Both the position numbers and the translations under genes were made by a program. From NCBI RefSeq assembly GCF_006094695.1, contig NZ_CP035103.1:1736001-1800000 (forward strand): DNA of 64,000 nt, in the 5' to 3' direction. Position 1 is the stretch's first letter. Each line of letters begins with the position of its first letter. This document shows, in pieces, positions 50,772 through 60,799 of this stretch. Origin of the DNA: Kocuria rosea (GTDB lineage: Bacteria; Actinomycetota; Actinomycetes; Actinomycetales; Micrococcaceae). The notes under the pieces were generated by a model, which ran no database searches, had not been told where the DNA came from, and saw only the letters and a program-made list of their open reading frames with translations.

Positions 50772-52013
50772 TCACCCCGCTGCCCGCCGGGCCCGCGTGC
50801 CGGGCACGGCCGCGTAGTAGACCAGGCCCAGCGCGACCACCGCCGCGGCCGCCACGTACATCCCCCGGTAGCCCAGCGCAGGGACCAGGGCCCCCATGAG
50901 CATCGGGCCCAGGGCCACCCCCACGTCCATGCACAGGAAGTAGGTCGACGTGGACAGCCCCACGCGGGTGAGCGGGGCCGAGCGGACCGCGGCGGCCTGG
51001 GCCGCCGAGAGCACCGCCCCGTAGCCCACGCCCAGCACCGTGCCCGAGGCGAGCACGAGGAACGGCGAGTCCGCGGCCGCGAGCAGCAGCAGCGCCACCA
51101 CGAAGAGCAGCAGCGACGGGTACAGCACCGCGTTGTCCCCGCGCCGGTCCTGCAGCCGGCCCGCGAACGGGCGGCTCACCAGGACGGTGACGGCGTAGGC
51201 CACGAAGTACGCGCCCGCGGGGCCCACGAGGTCCGCCTGCACGGCGAACGGGTTGAGGAAGGACAGGACTGCCGAGTACCCCACGCCCACGAAGAGCATG
51301 AGCGCCGAGACGGGCAGGGCCCGCGCCTCCACGAACTGCCCCACGGAGAAGGACCGCAGCCCCGCCCGCTGCTCGGCGGAGAGGCTCAGCTCGGGGACCC
51401 GGGTGACGGCTCCCACGGCGAGGCCCAGCAGGGCGACCGCCGTGCACACCCCGAAGAGCGTGTCGTAGCCCACCGCCGTGGACAGGCTCAGTCCCGCCAG
51501 GGGACCCAGCGCGGCGGCCAGGGTGGTGGAAAGCATGAAGTACCCGGTGCCCTCGCCCCGCCGGTGCGCGGGGATGAGGGCCTGGACGGACGCGGGCAGC
51601 ACGGTGGTGGCCATGCCGAAGCCCACGCCGTTGAGCACCCGCACCACCAGCAGGCCCCAGAAGCCGGTGTCGAGCAGGTAGGCGGCGGCGCACAGCGCCA
51701 GCAGCAGGAGCGCGGCGAGCAGCACGCGCCGGCGCCCGAGCAGCTCCATGTACTTGCCGGTGAGCAGCCGCGCCAGGACCGCCCCGACGATGAAGGCGCT
51801 CGTGGCCACCCCGGCCAGCGCCTCGTCCGTGCCGAAGCGCTCCATGGCGTAGAGCGCCATGACGGTCATCAGCAGGTAGAAGTTCATGGAGATGAGGAAC
51901 TGGCCCGCCCACATCAGCACGAAGCCGGCGGTCCACAGCCGGTGCGGCGGGGGAGAGGGCACCTCCCCTCCCGGTGCGGGCGGGTCGGGCGGTCCGGGAA
52001 CGTCTGCGGGCAT
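50772..52013 (-). CDS. MFS transporter
   Basis: A 413-residue major facilitator with about 12 helices. The N-terminus has a Pro-rich cytoplasmic tail of about 25 residues, then [29 protein letters not shown]. The motif [20 protein letters not shown] matches the G-x-x-x-D/E-R-x-x-R loop after helix 2. Sugar- and drug-efflux relatives share [21 protein letters not shown]. Substrate unknown. It is divergent from thrS, sharing the 154-base region between them. Confidence 0.88.
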   Translation of the reverse strand: MPADVPGPPDPPAPGGEVPSPPPHRLWTAGFVLMWAGQFLISMNFYLLMTVMALYAMERFGTDEALAGVATSAFIVGAVLARLLTGKYMELLGRRRVLLAALLLLALCAAAYLLDTGFWGLLVVRVLNGVGFGMATTVLPASVQALIPAHRRGEGTGYFMLSTTLAAALGPLAGLSLSTAVGYDTLFGVCTAVALLGLAVGAVTRVPELSLSAEQRAGLRSFSVGQFVEARALPVSALMLFVGVGYSAVLSFLNPFAVQADLVGPAGAYFVAYAVTVLVSRPFAGRLQDRRGDNAVLYPSLLLFVVALLLLAAADSPFLVLASGTVLGVGYGAVLSAAQAAAVRSAPLTRVGLSTSTYFLCMDVGVALGPMLMGALVPALGYRGMYVAAAAVVALGLVYYAAVPGTRARRAAG

Positions 52014-52167
52014 CGGGTGGCCTCACCTCCGCCGGCCATCATCTCACCGCCGCGGTCCCCACCGGCCGACAGGTACCATCGATGCAGTGCGCGCCGCCCG
52101 CCGGTGCCGCTGCCACGCGCCCCCCGTACCGGTGCGTGCCGATCCCGACCCGAGGAGCACCTTCCCC

Positions 52168-54285
52168 ATGACCACCGTGCCCGAGCACCAGCCCGAGTCC
52201 GCCCCCCTCACGATCACCGTCGACGGCGAGCAGCGCACGGTGGGGACCGGGACGTCCGCCGCGGACCTGTACCGCGAGGACCGCTCCGTGGTGGTGGCCC
52301 GGGTCAACGGCGTGCTCAAGGACCTCGCCACCGGGCTGGCCGACGGGGACGCCGTGGAGCGGGTGCTGATCTCCGAGCCCGAGGGCCTCGAGGTGCTGCG
52401 CCACTCCGCCGCCCACGTCATGGCCCAGGCCGTGCAGCAGCTGCACGAGGACGCCAAGCTCGGCATCGGCCCGTACATCACCGACGGCTTCTACTTCGAC
52501 TTCGACGTCGAGCAGGCGTTCACGCCCGAGGACCTCAAGGCCATCGAGAAGCGGATGCAGCGGATCGTGAACTCCACCCAGTCCTTCCGCCGCCGTGCGG
52601 TGAGCGAGGAGGAGGCCCGCGCCGAGATGGCGGACGAGCCGTACAAGCTCGAGCTCATCGGCCTGTCCCAGGGCCCCGGCTCCGGCGCGGACGTGGACGC
52701 CGCCGCGGAGGGCGCCTCCGTGGAGGTCGCCGCCGGCGAGCTGACGATCTACGACAACGTGGACCGCAAGACCGGGGAGACGGTCTGGAAGGACCTGTGC
52801 CGCGGCCCGCACCTGCCGGACACCAAGCTGATCGGCAACGGCTACGCCCTGATGCGCTCGGCCGCCGCCTACTGGCGCGGCTCCGAGAAGAACAAGCAGC
52901 TCCAGCGCATCTACGGCACCGCGTGGCCGTCCAAGGAGGACCTCACCGCGTACAAGAACCGCCTCGCCGAGGCGGAGCGGCGCGACCACCGCCGGCTCGG
53001 CTCGGAGATGGACCTGTTCTCCTTCCCCGACGAGCTCGGCTCCGGCCTTCCGGTGTTCCACCCCCGGGGCGGGATCATCCGCAAGACCATGGAGGACTAC
53101 TCCCGGGAGCGGCACACGGAGGCCGGCTACGAGTTCGTCTACACCCCGCACATCACCAAGGGCCACCTCTACGAGGTCTCCGGCCACCTCGACTGGTACC
53201 GCGAGGGCATGTTCCCCGCGATGCACGTGGACGAGGAGCGGGACCCGCAGACCGGGGAGCTGACCAAGCAGGGCCAGGACTACTACCTGAAGCCCATGAA
53301 CTGCCCGATGCACAACCTCATCTTCCGCTCCCGGGGCCGCTCCTACCGGGAGCTGCCGCTGCGCCTGTTCGAGTTCGGGCAGGTCTACCGGTACGAGAAG
53401 TCCGGCGTGGTGCACGGCCTGACCCGGGTGCGGGGCATGACCCAGGACGACGCCCACATCTACTGCACCCGGGAGCAGATGAAGGCGGAGCTGACCACCA
53501 CGCTCGGCTTCGTGCTGGACCTGCTCAAGGACTACGGGCTGGACGACTTCTACCTCGAGCTCTCCACCAAGGACCCCGAGAAGTTCGTGGGCTCGGACGA
53601 GCTCTGGGAGGAGGCCACGAACACCCTCGCCGAGGTCGCGGCCGAGTCCGGGCTGGACCTGGTCCCGGACGCCGGCGGCGCCGCGTTCTACGGCCCGAAG
53701 ATCTCGGTGCAGGCCAAGGACGCGATCGGGCGGACCTGGCAGATGTCCACCATCCAGCTCGACTTCAACCTGCCAGAGCGCTTCGACCTGGAGTACCAGG
53801 CCGCCGACGGCACCCGGCAGCGGCCCGTGATGATCCACCGTGCCCTGTTCGGCTCCGTGGAGCGGTTCATGGGGGTGCTGGTGGAGCACTACGCCGGGGC
53901 GTTCCCGGCGTGGCTGGCCCCCGTCCAGGTCGTGGCGATCCCGGTGGCCGAGGCCTTCAACGACTACCTGCAGGGCGTGGTGGACACGCTGCGGGCCCGC
54001 GGCGTGCGCGTGGAGCTCGACGCCGGCTCGGACCGGTTCCCCAAGAAGATCCGCACCGCCTCCAAGGAGAAGGTCCCGTTCGTGCTCATCGCGGGCGGGG
54101 AGGACGCCGAGGCGAACGCCGTGTCCTTCCGCTTCCGCGACGGCTCGCAGGACAACGGCGTCCCCGTCGGCGAGGCCGTGGAGCGGATCGTGGCGCACGT
54201 CCAGCGCCGCATCAACGAGGAGCCGACGGCCGCCGCCGCCGAGGACCCCCGCGCCGCCGCGGAGACGGCCGGGGTGGGGCAGTGA
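52168..54285 (+). CDS. thrS: Threonine-tRNA ligase ThrS
   Basis: Charges tRNA-Thr. The 705 residues carry an N-terminal TGS domain (about 10-75), the editing domain with HSAAH and [22 protein letters not shown], the class II catalytic core with the zinc cysteine in [10 protein letters not shown] and motif 2 [11 protein letters not shown], and a C-terminal anticodon-binding domain ([15 protein letters not shown]). The last 25 residues are an Ala/Glu-rich extension. GAGGAG lies before the ATG, and a TACCAT -10 at 52074-52079 would give an 88-base leader. No T-box structure was recognised there. Confidence 0.97.
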   Translation: MTTVPEHQPESAPLTITVDGEQRTVGTGTSAADLYREDRSVVVARVNGVLKDLATGLADGDAVERVLISEPEGLEVLRHSAAHVMAQAVQQLHEDAKLGIGPYITDGFYFDFDVEQAFTPEDLKAIEKRMQRIVNSTQSFRRRAVSEEEARAEMADEPYKLELIGLSQGPGSGADVDAAAEGASVEVAAGELTIYDNVDRKTGETVWKDLCRGPHLPDTKLIGNGYALMRSAAAYWRGSEKNKQLQRIYGTAWPSKEDLTAYKNRLAEAERRDHRRLGSEMDLFSFPDELGSGLPVFHPRGGIIRKTMEDYSRERHTEAGYEFVYTPHITKGHLYEVSGHLDWYREGMFPAMHVDEERDPQTGELTKQGQDYYLKPMNCPMHNLIFRSRGRSYRELPLRLFEFGQVYRYEKSGVVHGLTRVRGMTQDDAHIYCTREQMKAELTTTLGFVLDLLKDYGLDDFYLELSTKDPEKFVGSDELWEEATNTLAEVAAESGLDLVPDAGGAAFYGPKISVQAKDAIGRTWQMSTIQLDFNLPERFDLEYQAADGTRQRPVMIHRALFGSVERFMGVLVEHYAGAFPAWLAPVQVVAIPVAEAFNDYLQGVVDTLRARGVRVELDAGSDRFPKKIRTASKEKVPFVLIAGGEDAEANAVSFRFRDGSQDNGVPVGEAVERIVAHVQRRINEEPTAAAAEDPRAAAETAGVGQ

Positions 54286-54860
54286 CCGGTACGGCGCCCG
54301 ACGCCGGGCCCCCGCACCACTGGATCCGCCAGGACGAGTTCGAGATCCCCGGGGTGCCCGACAGCTTCCAGCGGCTGTGGACCCCGCACCGGCTCGCCTA
54401 CGTGCGCGGCGAGGACCCGTCCGTGCGGGAGGACCCCGGGTGCCCCTTCTGCAACGGCCCGCAGCGCGCGGACGAGGAGTCGCTGATCGTCCACCGCGGC
54501 GAGCACTGCTTCGTGATCCTCAACCTGTTCCCGTACAACCCCGGACACCTCATGGTCTGCCCGTACCGGCACGTGGCCGATCTGACGGAGCTCGAGCCGG
54601 CGGAGCTGCGGGAGCTCACGGACCTGACCCGCACCGCGGTCGCCACGATCCGCGGCGTCGCGTCCCCGCACGCCTTCAACGTGGGCATCAACCTGGGGGC
54701 CGCGGCCGGCGGCTCCCTCTCGGGGCACCTGCACCAGCACGTGGTGCCCCGCTGGAACGGGGACGCCAACTTCATGCCCGTCCTCGCCGGGACCAAGGCC
54801 ATCATGCAGACCCTCGGGGACACCCGCCAGGACATCGCCGACGCCTGGCCCGCGGCCTGA
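54282..54860 (+). CDS. HIT-family hydrolase, actinobacterial AP4A phosphorylase type
   Basis: A 192-residue histidine-triad protein that cleaves dinucleoside polyphosphates in related actinomycetes. The catalytic triad is [23 protein letters not shown] is a zinc ribbon-like pair, and [22 protein letters not shown] and [22 protein letters not shown] surround the site. The GTG overlaps the thrS stop (GTGA), so the two are coupled. The thrS-HIT pairing recurs in actinobacteria, where the hydrolase may remove AP4A made by the ligase. Confidence 0.9.
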   Translation: MTGTAPDAGPPHHWIRQDEFEIPGVPDSFQRLWTPHRLAYVRGEDPSVREDPGCPFCNGPQRADEESLIVHRGEHCFVILNLFPYNPGHLMVCPYRHVADLTELEPAELRELTDLTRTAVATIRGVASPHAFNVGINLGAAAGGSLSGHLHQHVVPRWNGDANFMPVLAGTKAIMQTLGDTRQDIADAWPAA

Positions 54861-54909
54861 TCCGCGTCGTCGTCACACCCGGGCCCTCCGCCCCCGGGCG
54901 CCGCGGCGC

Positions 54910-56997
54910 TCAGCCGCGGGCGTCCTGGGCGGGAGCACCGCGCCGCTGGTGGACGAACTCCTCCCGCGGCTGGAGTCCGCGCCGCTCCAGCAGCGCGCCG
55001 AGGTGCGGGCGGCGTCCCAGCAGGGCCTCGAAGGCCTCCATCGGGGCGGTCTCGTTGCCCCGGGAGAGCACCTCCTCGGCGAAGCGCCGCCCGTTCTCCC
55101 GGGTCGGTCCGCCGCGGGACGCGAACCACTGCGCCGTGTCGGCGTCGAGGATCTCGGACCAGATGTAGGAGTAGTAGCCCGCGGAGTAGCCGCCGGCGAA
55201 GATGTGCTTGAAGTACCCGGTCCGGTAGCGCGGGGCGATGCCGTCCACGTCCACCCCGGCGCGGGCGAGCGCCTCCTGCTCCACGGTCCGGGGGTCCGGC
55301 AGCTCGGCGGGGTCCTCGATCCCGTGCCACGCGAGATCCAGGTAGGTCGAGGCGAGGTACTCGACGGTCCGGTAGCCCTGCCCGTGCGCGGACGCCTCCC
55401 GCAGGCCCGCGAGGGTCTCCTCGGGGATCGGCTCGCCCGTGCGGTGGTGGCGGGCGTAGTGCCGGAGCACCTCCGGGTGCAGCACCCACATCTCGTGCAC
55501 CTGGGAGGGGTACTCCACGAAGTCCCGCGGCACCTTCGTCCCGGAGAACGAGGGCAGGTGCACGTCGGAGAGCAGCCCGTGCAGCGCGTGGCCGAACTCG
55601 TGGAAGACCGTCACCACCTCGTCCAGGGTCAGCAGCTTGGGCCTGCCCGCGGGCGGCCGGGTGAAGTTCGCGTTGTTGACGACGACGGGGCGCTGACCGG
55701 TCAGCCGGTTCTGGTGCACCAGCGATCCCATCCAGGCGCCGCCCTGCTTGGTGGGCCGCGTGAACCAGTCGCCCAGGAACAGCCCCACGCCGCGGCCCGC
55801 CTCGTCGGTGACCTCCCACACCCGCACCTGCGGCAGGTAGCCGTCCAGGTCGGGGCGCTCGGTGAAGACCAGCCCGTAAAGCTCCCGGGCGGTGCGGAAG
55901 ATCCCGTGCTCCAGCACGGACTCCAGCTCGAAGTGCTCCCGCAGCGCGGAGGCGTCCACGGCGTAGCGCTCCCGGCGCAGCCGCTCGGCCCAGAACGGCC
56001 AGTCCCACGCCTCGATCGGGTGCCCGGCCAGCTGCTCGAGCTCCGCCCGCTCCTCGAGGGCGTTGCGCACGGCGGGGCCGGTGATCCGCTCCAGCATCTC
56101 GTGCACCGCCTCCTGGGACGGCGCTGTGTTCCCGGCCATGACGTGGTCGCCGTGGCTGCGGTAGCCGAGCAGCCCGGCCTGCTCCGCGCGCAGCCGGGCG
56201 ATCCGGGCGGCCACGGGCAGCAGGTCCGTGCGGCTCTGCGAGCCCTCGCCGCCGTGCTCGCCGGTGCCGCGGTTGACGGCGGCCAGATGGATCCGCCGGC
56301 GCAGCGCGCGGTCCGTGAGCACCGACAGCACGGGCTGCACGGTGAACAGCGAGGGCGTGAGCAGGTACCGGCCCGGCATCCCGTTCTCGGCGGCCGCGGA
56401 GGCGGCGGCCTCGACGTCCGTGGGGGACAGCCCGTCCAGCTCCGCGCGGTCGTCGACGAACACGGCGGAGGCGTTGACCTCCCGGATCAGGTCGTTGCCG
56501 TAGCCGATGCTCAGCTCCGAGAGCTCGTCGTTGATCTCCCGGAGCCGCCGCTGGTCGTCCAGGGTCAGCTCCGCACCGGAGTTCGCGAACCAGGAGACGT
56601 ACTCGTCCAGGGCGCGCAGCTGCCACGGCTCCAGGTCGGTGCGGTCCACCCGCCGGACCCGGGCGTAGAGCTCCTTGTTGAGCGTGAAGTCCGCCTTGTG
56701 CTCCGACAGCCGCGGGGCGAGCTCCTGGTAGATCCGCTGGATGCCCTCCGTGTTGTGCGCGGCGGTCAGCGTGAAGAAGACCGACTCGACCCGGTCCAGG
56801 GCCAGACCCCCGCGCTCGAGGGCCTCGATGGTGTTGGCGAAGGTGGGCGGGTCCGGGTCGGCCAGGACCGTCCGCACGCACTCGAGGTCCTGGGCCATCG
56901 CAGCCTCGAAGGCCGGCAGGAAGTGCTCCTCCTTGATCCGCCCGAAGTCGGGCAGCTCGTAGGGGAGCGGGCTGGGGCGCAGGAGTGGGTTGTCCAA
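54910..56997 (-). CDS. M3-family oligopeptidase
   Basis: A 695-residue zinc metallopeptidase of family M3 (dipeptidyl carboxypeptidase/oligopeptidase A type). The zinc site is VFHEFGHALHGLLSD (His-Glu-x-x-His), and EFVEYPSQVHEMW and FKHIFAGGYSAGYYSYIWSE are characteristic. It begins at TTG 56997, giving LDNPLLRPSPLPYELPDF, the usual N-terminus of these enzymes. No signal peptide, so it acts on cytoplasmic peptides. Converges on the HIT gene. Confidence 0.92.
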   Translation of the reverse strand: MDNPLLRPSPLPYELPDFGRIKEEHFLPAFEAAMAQDLECVRTVLADPDPPTFANTIEALERGGLALDRVESVFFTLTAAHNTEGIQRIYQELAPRLSEHKADFTLNKELYARVRRVDRTDLEPWQLRALDEYVSWFANSGAELTLDDQRRLREINDELSELSIGYGNDLIREVNASAVFVDDRAELDGLSPTDVEAAASAAAENGMPGRYLLTPSLFTVQPVLSVLTDRALRRRIHLAAVNRGTGEHGGEGSQSRTDLLPVAARIARLRAEQAGLLGYRSHGDHVMAGNTAPSQEAVHEMLERITGPAVRNALEERAELEQLAGHPIEAWDWPFWAERLRRERYAVDASALREHFELESVLEHGIFRTARELYGLVFTERPDLDGYLPQVRVWEVTDEAGRGVGLFLGDWFTRPTKQGGAWMGSLVHQNRLTGQRPVVVNNANFTRPPAGRPKLLTLDEVVTVFHEFGHALHGLLSDVHLPSFSGTKVPRDFVEYPSQVHEMWVLHPEVLRHYARHHRTGEPIPEETLAGLREASAHGQGYRTVEYLASTYLDLAWHGIEDPAELPDPRTVEQEALARAGVDVDGIAPRYRTGYFKHIFAGGYSAGYYSYIWSEILDADTAQWFASRGGPTRENGRRFAEEVLSRGNETAPMEAFEALLGRRPHLGALLERRGLQPREEFVHQRRGAPAQDARG

Positions 56998-57199
56998 GGG
57001 CCGGCTTCTGTCGTGGTGGGCGGACTGGTGCGACCAAGACTAGCCTCCCGTGCAACGGGTGTGGACGCGGGTGCCGCCGCCGATGACGACGTCGACGACC
57101 CCTGACGGATCGGCCAGACTGGACATCGCCCCGAGGGTCACTGACGGTTTCGGGAGTGGCCGCAGAGATGCCTGCGTCCGGAGAAGGAGTGCCTTGCTC

Positions 57200-58323
57200 A
57201 TGACCCACCCAGCGAGGGAGTACGACGTCGTCATTGCCGGCGGTGGACTTGCCGGGCGCAGCCTCGCCTTCTTCCTGAGCCGGGAACCAGGGCTGTCCGG
57301 GGCGCGGATCCTCATCATCGACGACGCCGGAGATCGATACCCGCACCGCTCCCTGATCTACTGGCACGACGGCGCCCTCCCGTTGCCCCTGACGCCCGCA
57401 GCCACGTTCACGAACCTCGCGGTTGACGCAGGACCTGCCCAGCGGGTGCTGCCGCTCGAGCGCCACCGCCTGTGCCTCACCTCGTCACGGGACGTTTTCC
57501 GATGCCTCGACGACGTCATCGATGCCAACCCTCAGATCAGCCGTCTCGACGCACGGGTTTCACGAGTACGGGCTCATGCCGACTCGGTGGACGTGGCCCT
57601 CTCCGACAGCCGGCTCGTCACGGCATCCCACTGCTTCGACAGCACCCTGCCCCCCCCCCGGCATCAGGGCACCACTGCTCATGTCGGGTGCGGACTGCGC
57701 ACGCCTCCTTCGACCCGTCGGTCGCCACCTTCATCGAGTTCCGGTCCGGCGAACACGACCCCGTGCACTTCCACTGCGTCCTGCCGCTCTCAGTCCGGTA
57801 AGCCGTCGTCGAAGTCACCCGGATCATGCCGGGGAGGACTCCCACCCCGGAATTCTCGTTCGAGCAGGCAACGTCGGACTACCTGCGCCAAGTCTGGGGT
57901 GTGAACGAGTACTCGTCGTTGTCCGTGGAGCGAGGGTCCATCCCCTTGGGCATCCGCCTCCGTTCTCCGCGCGGCCGCCATGTGCGCATCGGATGTCCCG
58001 CCGGGGCCGTCAAGGCCACCACGGGCTACGGCTTCACCCGGATCCTTCGTCAGACCCAGCACCTCGCCTCCACGCTGGCCTCCACCGGGTCACCCGACGC
58101 TCCCCGGCCGTCCCCACGCTTCCGCTGGTACGACAGGCCCTTGCTCACGATGTGGGAACACGACCCCGAACATGCGGTGCACTTCATGAAAGCCGCGTTC
58201 ACCTCCGGCGATGCTGATCTCGTCCTCGACTTCCTCGACGAACGGACCACGTTCGCACAGGAACGGCGGCTGCTCGGGTCCATGCCGGTCACGATGCTCC
58301 TGCAGCCGCGTCTCTGGATCTGA
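57200..58323 (+). pseudogene. Lycopene cyclase-family flavoprotein, frameshifted and interrupted
   Basis: The frame begins at ATG 57200 with YDVVIAGGGLAGRSLAFFL (FAD-binding) and continues through PLERHRLCLTSSRDVFRCLDD. At a C10 tract (57650-57659) the sequence drops into the next frame (-1), where SFDPSVATFIEFRSGEHDPVHFHCVLPLS matches the family. An in-frame TAA at 57799-57801 breaks it again, and the same frame then resumes with EVTRIMPGRTPTPEFSFEQATSDYL, VWGVNEYSSLSVERG, GFTRIL and HAVHFMKAAFTSGDADLVLDFLDE. About 374 codons in total, close to full family length. No other carotenoid gene is in the window. One change alone could be a read error; two make a true pseudogene likely. Confidence 0.8.
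57650..57659 (+). repeat. C10 homopolymer at the frameshift site
   Basis: Ten consecutive C bases inside the broken cyclase gene. One more base in the tract would rejoin the two frames. Confidence 0.9.
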
Positions 58324-58628
58324 GCCCGTCATCAGGACCTCTCGTCCGGCCGAACCTGAAAACACCAACGGTCGGCACGCGGTCGCAACAGTTTCGACAC
58401 CGGGGCACGGGGATCGCCGCGGGCCCCCGACGTCGTAGCACCCTGCCCGCAACGGGAGGTGGGGCTGTGCGCGGTTTTCGACGGCCGGGCATGTGCCGTC
58501 GAGCGCGCGGACGACGGCAGTCACGCTGTGGCGGTGTCCGGGATGGATAGACTTGGGGAGTGCTTCAGGAGTGAGGCGTAGAGAATCCAAGGTGCGTGGT
58601 CGCCACCGGGTATTTTTTGGGGGTAGTC
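58324..58628. other. 305-base leader and promoter region of the GAF-ANTAR gene
   Basis: Contains an 8-bp hairpin TCGACGGC/GCCGTCGA (58478-58502), a TAGACT -10 at 58548-58553, and a leader of about 70 bases. Just before the gene, GTGG-TCG-CCAC (58596-58606) is followed by TATTTTTTGG (58611-58620). A run of six T is rare at this GC and looks like a weak leader terminator. Confidence 0.5.
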
Positions 58629-59402
58629 ATGGCTTCTTCGGACCGGACGTCGCAGGCCGACCCCGTCGGACTGACCGAGATCGCCGATGCGCTGGTGGGC
58701 CTGGGGGAACAGCTGCGCAATGCATCGGCCGACACCCTCGTGGAAGCGGTGATCGAGTACGCGGTGGAGGCGCTGCCGGGGGCGCGGTGGGCGAGCATCA
58801 CCACGTTGCGCCAGGGGAGGTTCCGCACCCTGGCCGCCACCGCGGAGACGGCGTGCGCGGCGGACGCGCTGCAGTACGAGCTGGGGGCGGGCCCGTGCGT
58901 GGACACCGTGCTGGAGGACAGCGTGCACTGCTCGGCGGATCTGGCCCACGACCCCCGGTGGCCGGTGTACGGGGCCCGCGTCGCAGAGGAGCTCGGGGTG
59001 CGCAGCGCGCTGGCCTACCGATTGACCCTGGTGGCGGATCCGGAGCTGATCGCGGGACTGAACCTCTACTCCGACGTCACCGACGCCTTCGATGCGCACA
59101 CCCAGTGGGCGGGCACGCTGCTGGCCACCCACGCCGGGTGGGCGGTGTCCATGGAACTGTCCAGGCAGCGGGCCGAGAACCTGGAGGCCGCGCTGCGGTC
59201 CAACCGGGAGATCGGCACCGCGATCGGGGTGCTGATGGCCCAGCACAAGCTCACGCGGGACCAGGCCCACGAGCTGCTGCGGGTGGCCAGTCAGGACAGC
59301 AACCGGAAGCTGGCCGAGCTCGCCACCGAGGTCGTCGAGACCGGGGAACTCTCGCTGCCGCGCCGGCCCGCTCGTTCTGCACCGCGGTCCCGGGACCGCT
59401 GA
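58629..59402 (+). CDS. GAF and ANTAR domain protein
   Basis: A 257-residue regulator. The GAF sensor spans about 15-170 (WASITTLRQGRFRTLAATAET, DALQYELGAGPCVDTVLED) and the C-terminal ANTAR RNA-binding domain is ALRSNREIGTAIGVLMAQHKLTRDQAHELLRVASQDSNRKLAELA. ANTAR proteins bind paired hexaloop hairpins in leader RNA to stop early termination. Here the ligand is unknown. A GGGGG run lies 5 bases before ATG 58629. It converges on the small family gene and a second GAF-ANTAR gene. Confidence 0.88.
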   Translation: MASSDRTSQADPVGLTEIADALVGLGEQLRNASADTLVEAVIEYAVEALPGARWASITTLRQGRFRTLAATAETACAADALQYELGAGPCVDTVLEDSVHCSADLAHDPRWPVYGARVAEELGVRSALAYRLTLVADPELIAGLNLYSDVTDAFDAHTQWAGTLLATHAGWAVSMELSRQRAENLEAALRSNREIGTAIGVLMAQHKLTRDQAHELLRVASQDSNRKLAELATEVVETGELSLPRRPARSAPRSRDR

Positions 59403-59427
59403 GGTCACCTGCTCGTGCAGGGGCGCG

Positions 59428-59763
59428 TCAGGACTCCTCTGCGCTGTCCTGGTCCCGAGTGCTGTGCTCGTCCTGCCCGATGCCGTCCTGGTCGTCGTGG
59501 TCGAGCAGGTCCGAGGTCTGCGGGATCCGCTGGGGCCGCTGCTCGTCCAGGAGCTCGTTGGTGGCATGTGCCAGCAGATCGCGCTGCAGGACCGGCAGGG
59601 TCAGGGAGTGGTGGAGAAAGGCATCGACCTCCATCTCCCCGGCGTCGCCGCCGATGCTGAAGTAGTGCACCCACAGCTGCCCCACCTCGATCCCGGCGGC
59701 CTCGAGGGCCTGGCGCACCAGGTGGGCCTGCTGGCGGCCTGCAGCACTGTCGTCCATCGCCAC
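59428..59763 (-). CDS. Small family protein, copy 1 (DAGE motif)
   Basis: A 111-residue protein of a family I cannot name. Its core, residues about 32-70, is HYFSIGGDAGEMEVDAFLHH, then LTLPVLQRDLLAHATNELLDE. The tail is Asp/Gln-rich. The core is clearly related to that of the gene at 61971 (DAGEVEIQAYLYEALHLSRLQRNVLDRAAHEL). It follows the minus-strand GAF-ANTAR gene by 8 bases and is surely in its operon. No membrane segment. The pairing suggests it acts with the ANTAR regulator. Confidence 0.7.
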   Translation of the reverse strand: MAMDDSAAGRQQAHLVRQALEAAGIEVGQLWVHYFSIGGDAGEMEVDAFLHHSLTLPVLQRDLLAHATNELLDEQRPQRIPQTSDLLDHDDQDGIGQDEHSTRDQDSAEES

Positions 59764-59771
59764 CGCACTCC

Positions 59772-60503
59772 TCAGCTGGTCGTGTCCGCGGCTCGTTCCA
59801 CGACCCGGCGCGCGATCTGCGCCAGCGGCCGGCCCTGGGCCTGAGAAGCGCCGATCAGCATCCGCCGAGCGGTCTCGTGATCGGTGGCGTGGCGCTCCAT
59901 CAGCATCCCGGTGGCGGTCTCCACCGCGGTGCGGTTGGTGATGGCCTGTTGCAGCGAGGCGCTGAGCCGCTGTGGGGTGTCACTGCCCTGGGCCGCCCCG
60001 AGAAGGGTGCCGGCGGCGGAGGCCAGCAGCACCAGCTGCTGCTCCGCCCGGGCGCTGAACGCGTTCCCGGCGGTGGCGTAGATCTTCATCGCCCCCAGGC
60101 AGTTGTCCCGGTAGAGCACCGGGGCGCTGAGCACCGAAGCGATCCCAGCCCCGGCCGCCGTGCGGGACCACTCCGGCCACCGAGTATCCGCGGCGGTGTC
60201 CTCGAGGCGCTGAACGGACTCGGTGGCCCAGTCGCTCAAGCACGGGCCGAGCCCCAGCTCGTACTGGGCTGTGTCGGCGGTCTCCACCAAGGTGTCGGTG
60301 GCCGCGGTGGAGGTCCGGCGTCCGGTCTCGTCGATCAGCGAGACCCCGGCCCCGGCCGCGGAGTCGATCAGATCCCGGGCCGCCAGGGCGAGCTGGGCGG
60401 CAGCGGCCTGAGCTGATTCCTGGCTCAGCAACATCCCCTGGATCCGGGCGAAGACCGCGCTCAGATCGGTGGCGTCCGCTGCAGCAGCGGTAGTGGGTTC
60501 CAT
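59772..60503 (-). CDS. GAF and ANTAR domain protein
   Basis: A 243-residue regulator, same layout as the one at 58629. GAF spans about 35-175 (GVSLIDETGRRTSTAATDTLVE, AQYELGLGPCLSDWATESV, GAMKIYATAGNAFSARAEQQL) and ANTAR is about 183-238 (LQQAITNRTAVETATGMLMERHATDHETARRMLIGASQAQGRPLAQIARRVVE). Sequence identity with the first copy is modest outside the ANTAR and GPC motifs. GGGGAG lies before the ATG at 60503. First gene of a two-gene minus-strand operon with the small family protein. Confidence 0.9.
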   Translation of the reverse strand: MEPTTAAAADATDLSAVFARIQGMLLSQESAQAAAAQLALAARDLIDSAAGAGVSLIDETGRRTSTAATDTLVETADTAQYELGLGPCLSDWATESVQRLEDTAADTRWPEWSRTAAGAGIASVLSAPVLYRDNCLGAMKIYATAGNAFSARAEQQLVLLASAAGTLLGAAQGSDTPQRLSASLQQAITNRTAVETATGMLMERHATDHETARRMLIGASQAQGRPLAQIARRVVERAADTTS

Positions 60504-60697
60504 TGGGGGCTCCCCGGTCGGTCGGGCAATTCCTGGCCCATGCAGGACGCGCGAGCCAGGGGGTCACCCCGTGCAGGGGACCAACAGTGCTCGGCCGCCC
60601 CTCGTCCTCAACGATACGCCAGCAAGGATCCGCCGGAGCAACACCCGGACCGGCACGGCGTCCCCGATCACTGGTGCAGGGAGATGTCCGAGCAGAT

Positions 60698-60734
60698 CCA
60701 TTCCCCGGCTGTCGCGTCGGGAATGGTCTAGGCT
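60698..60734 (+). promoter_or_regulatory. Inverted repeat operator and -10 upstream of STAS gene
   Basis: CCATTCCC (60698-60705) and GGGAATGG (60719-60726) form a perfect 8-bp inverted repeat with 13-base spacer, centres of arms 21 bp (two turns) apart. TAGGCT (60729-60734) is the likely -10, so the repeat covers the -35 region. It lies in the divergent gap between the minus-strand GAF-ANTAR gene and the STAS gene and could control both. Confidence 0.55.
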
Positions 60735-60799
60735 GTGACGTGGTCGAACAGCCGGCCCCACCCTTCCTCTTCCCGGGGGACCGCCGTGAAAGATCTGCT

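Noticed and set aside
52014..52167. T-box or other riboswitch before thrS
   Set aside because: The leader is about 90 bases with no T-box sequence or specifier loop that I could identify.
59403..59427. Terminator CCTGC-TCGT-GCAGG between the convergent ANTAR gene and small gene
   Set aside because: Only 5 pairs; too weak to list.
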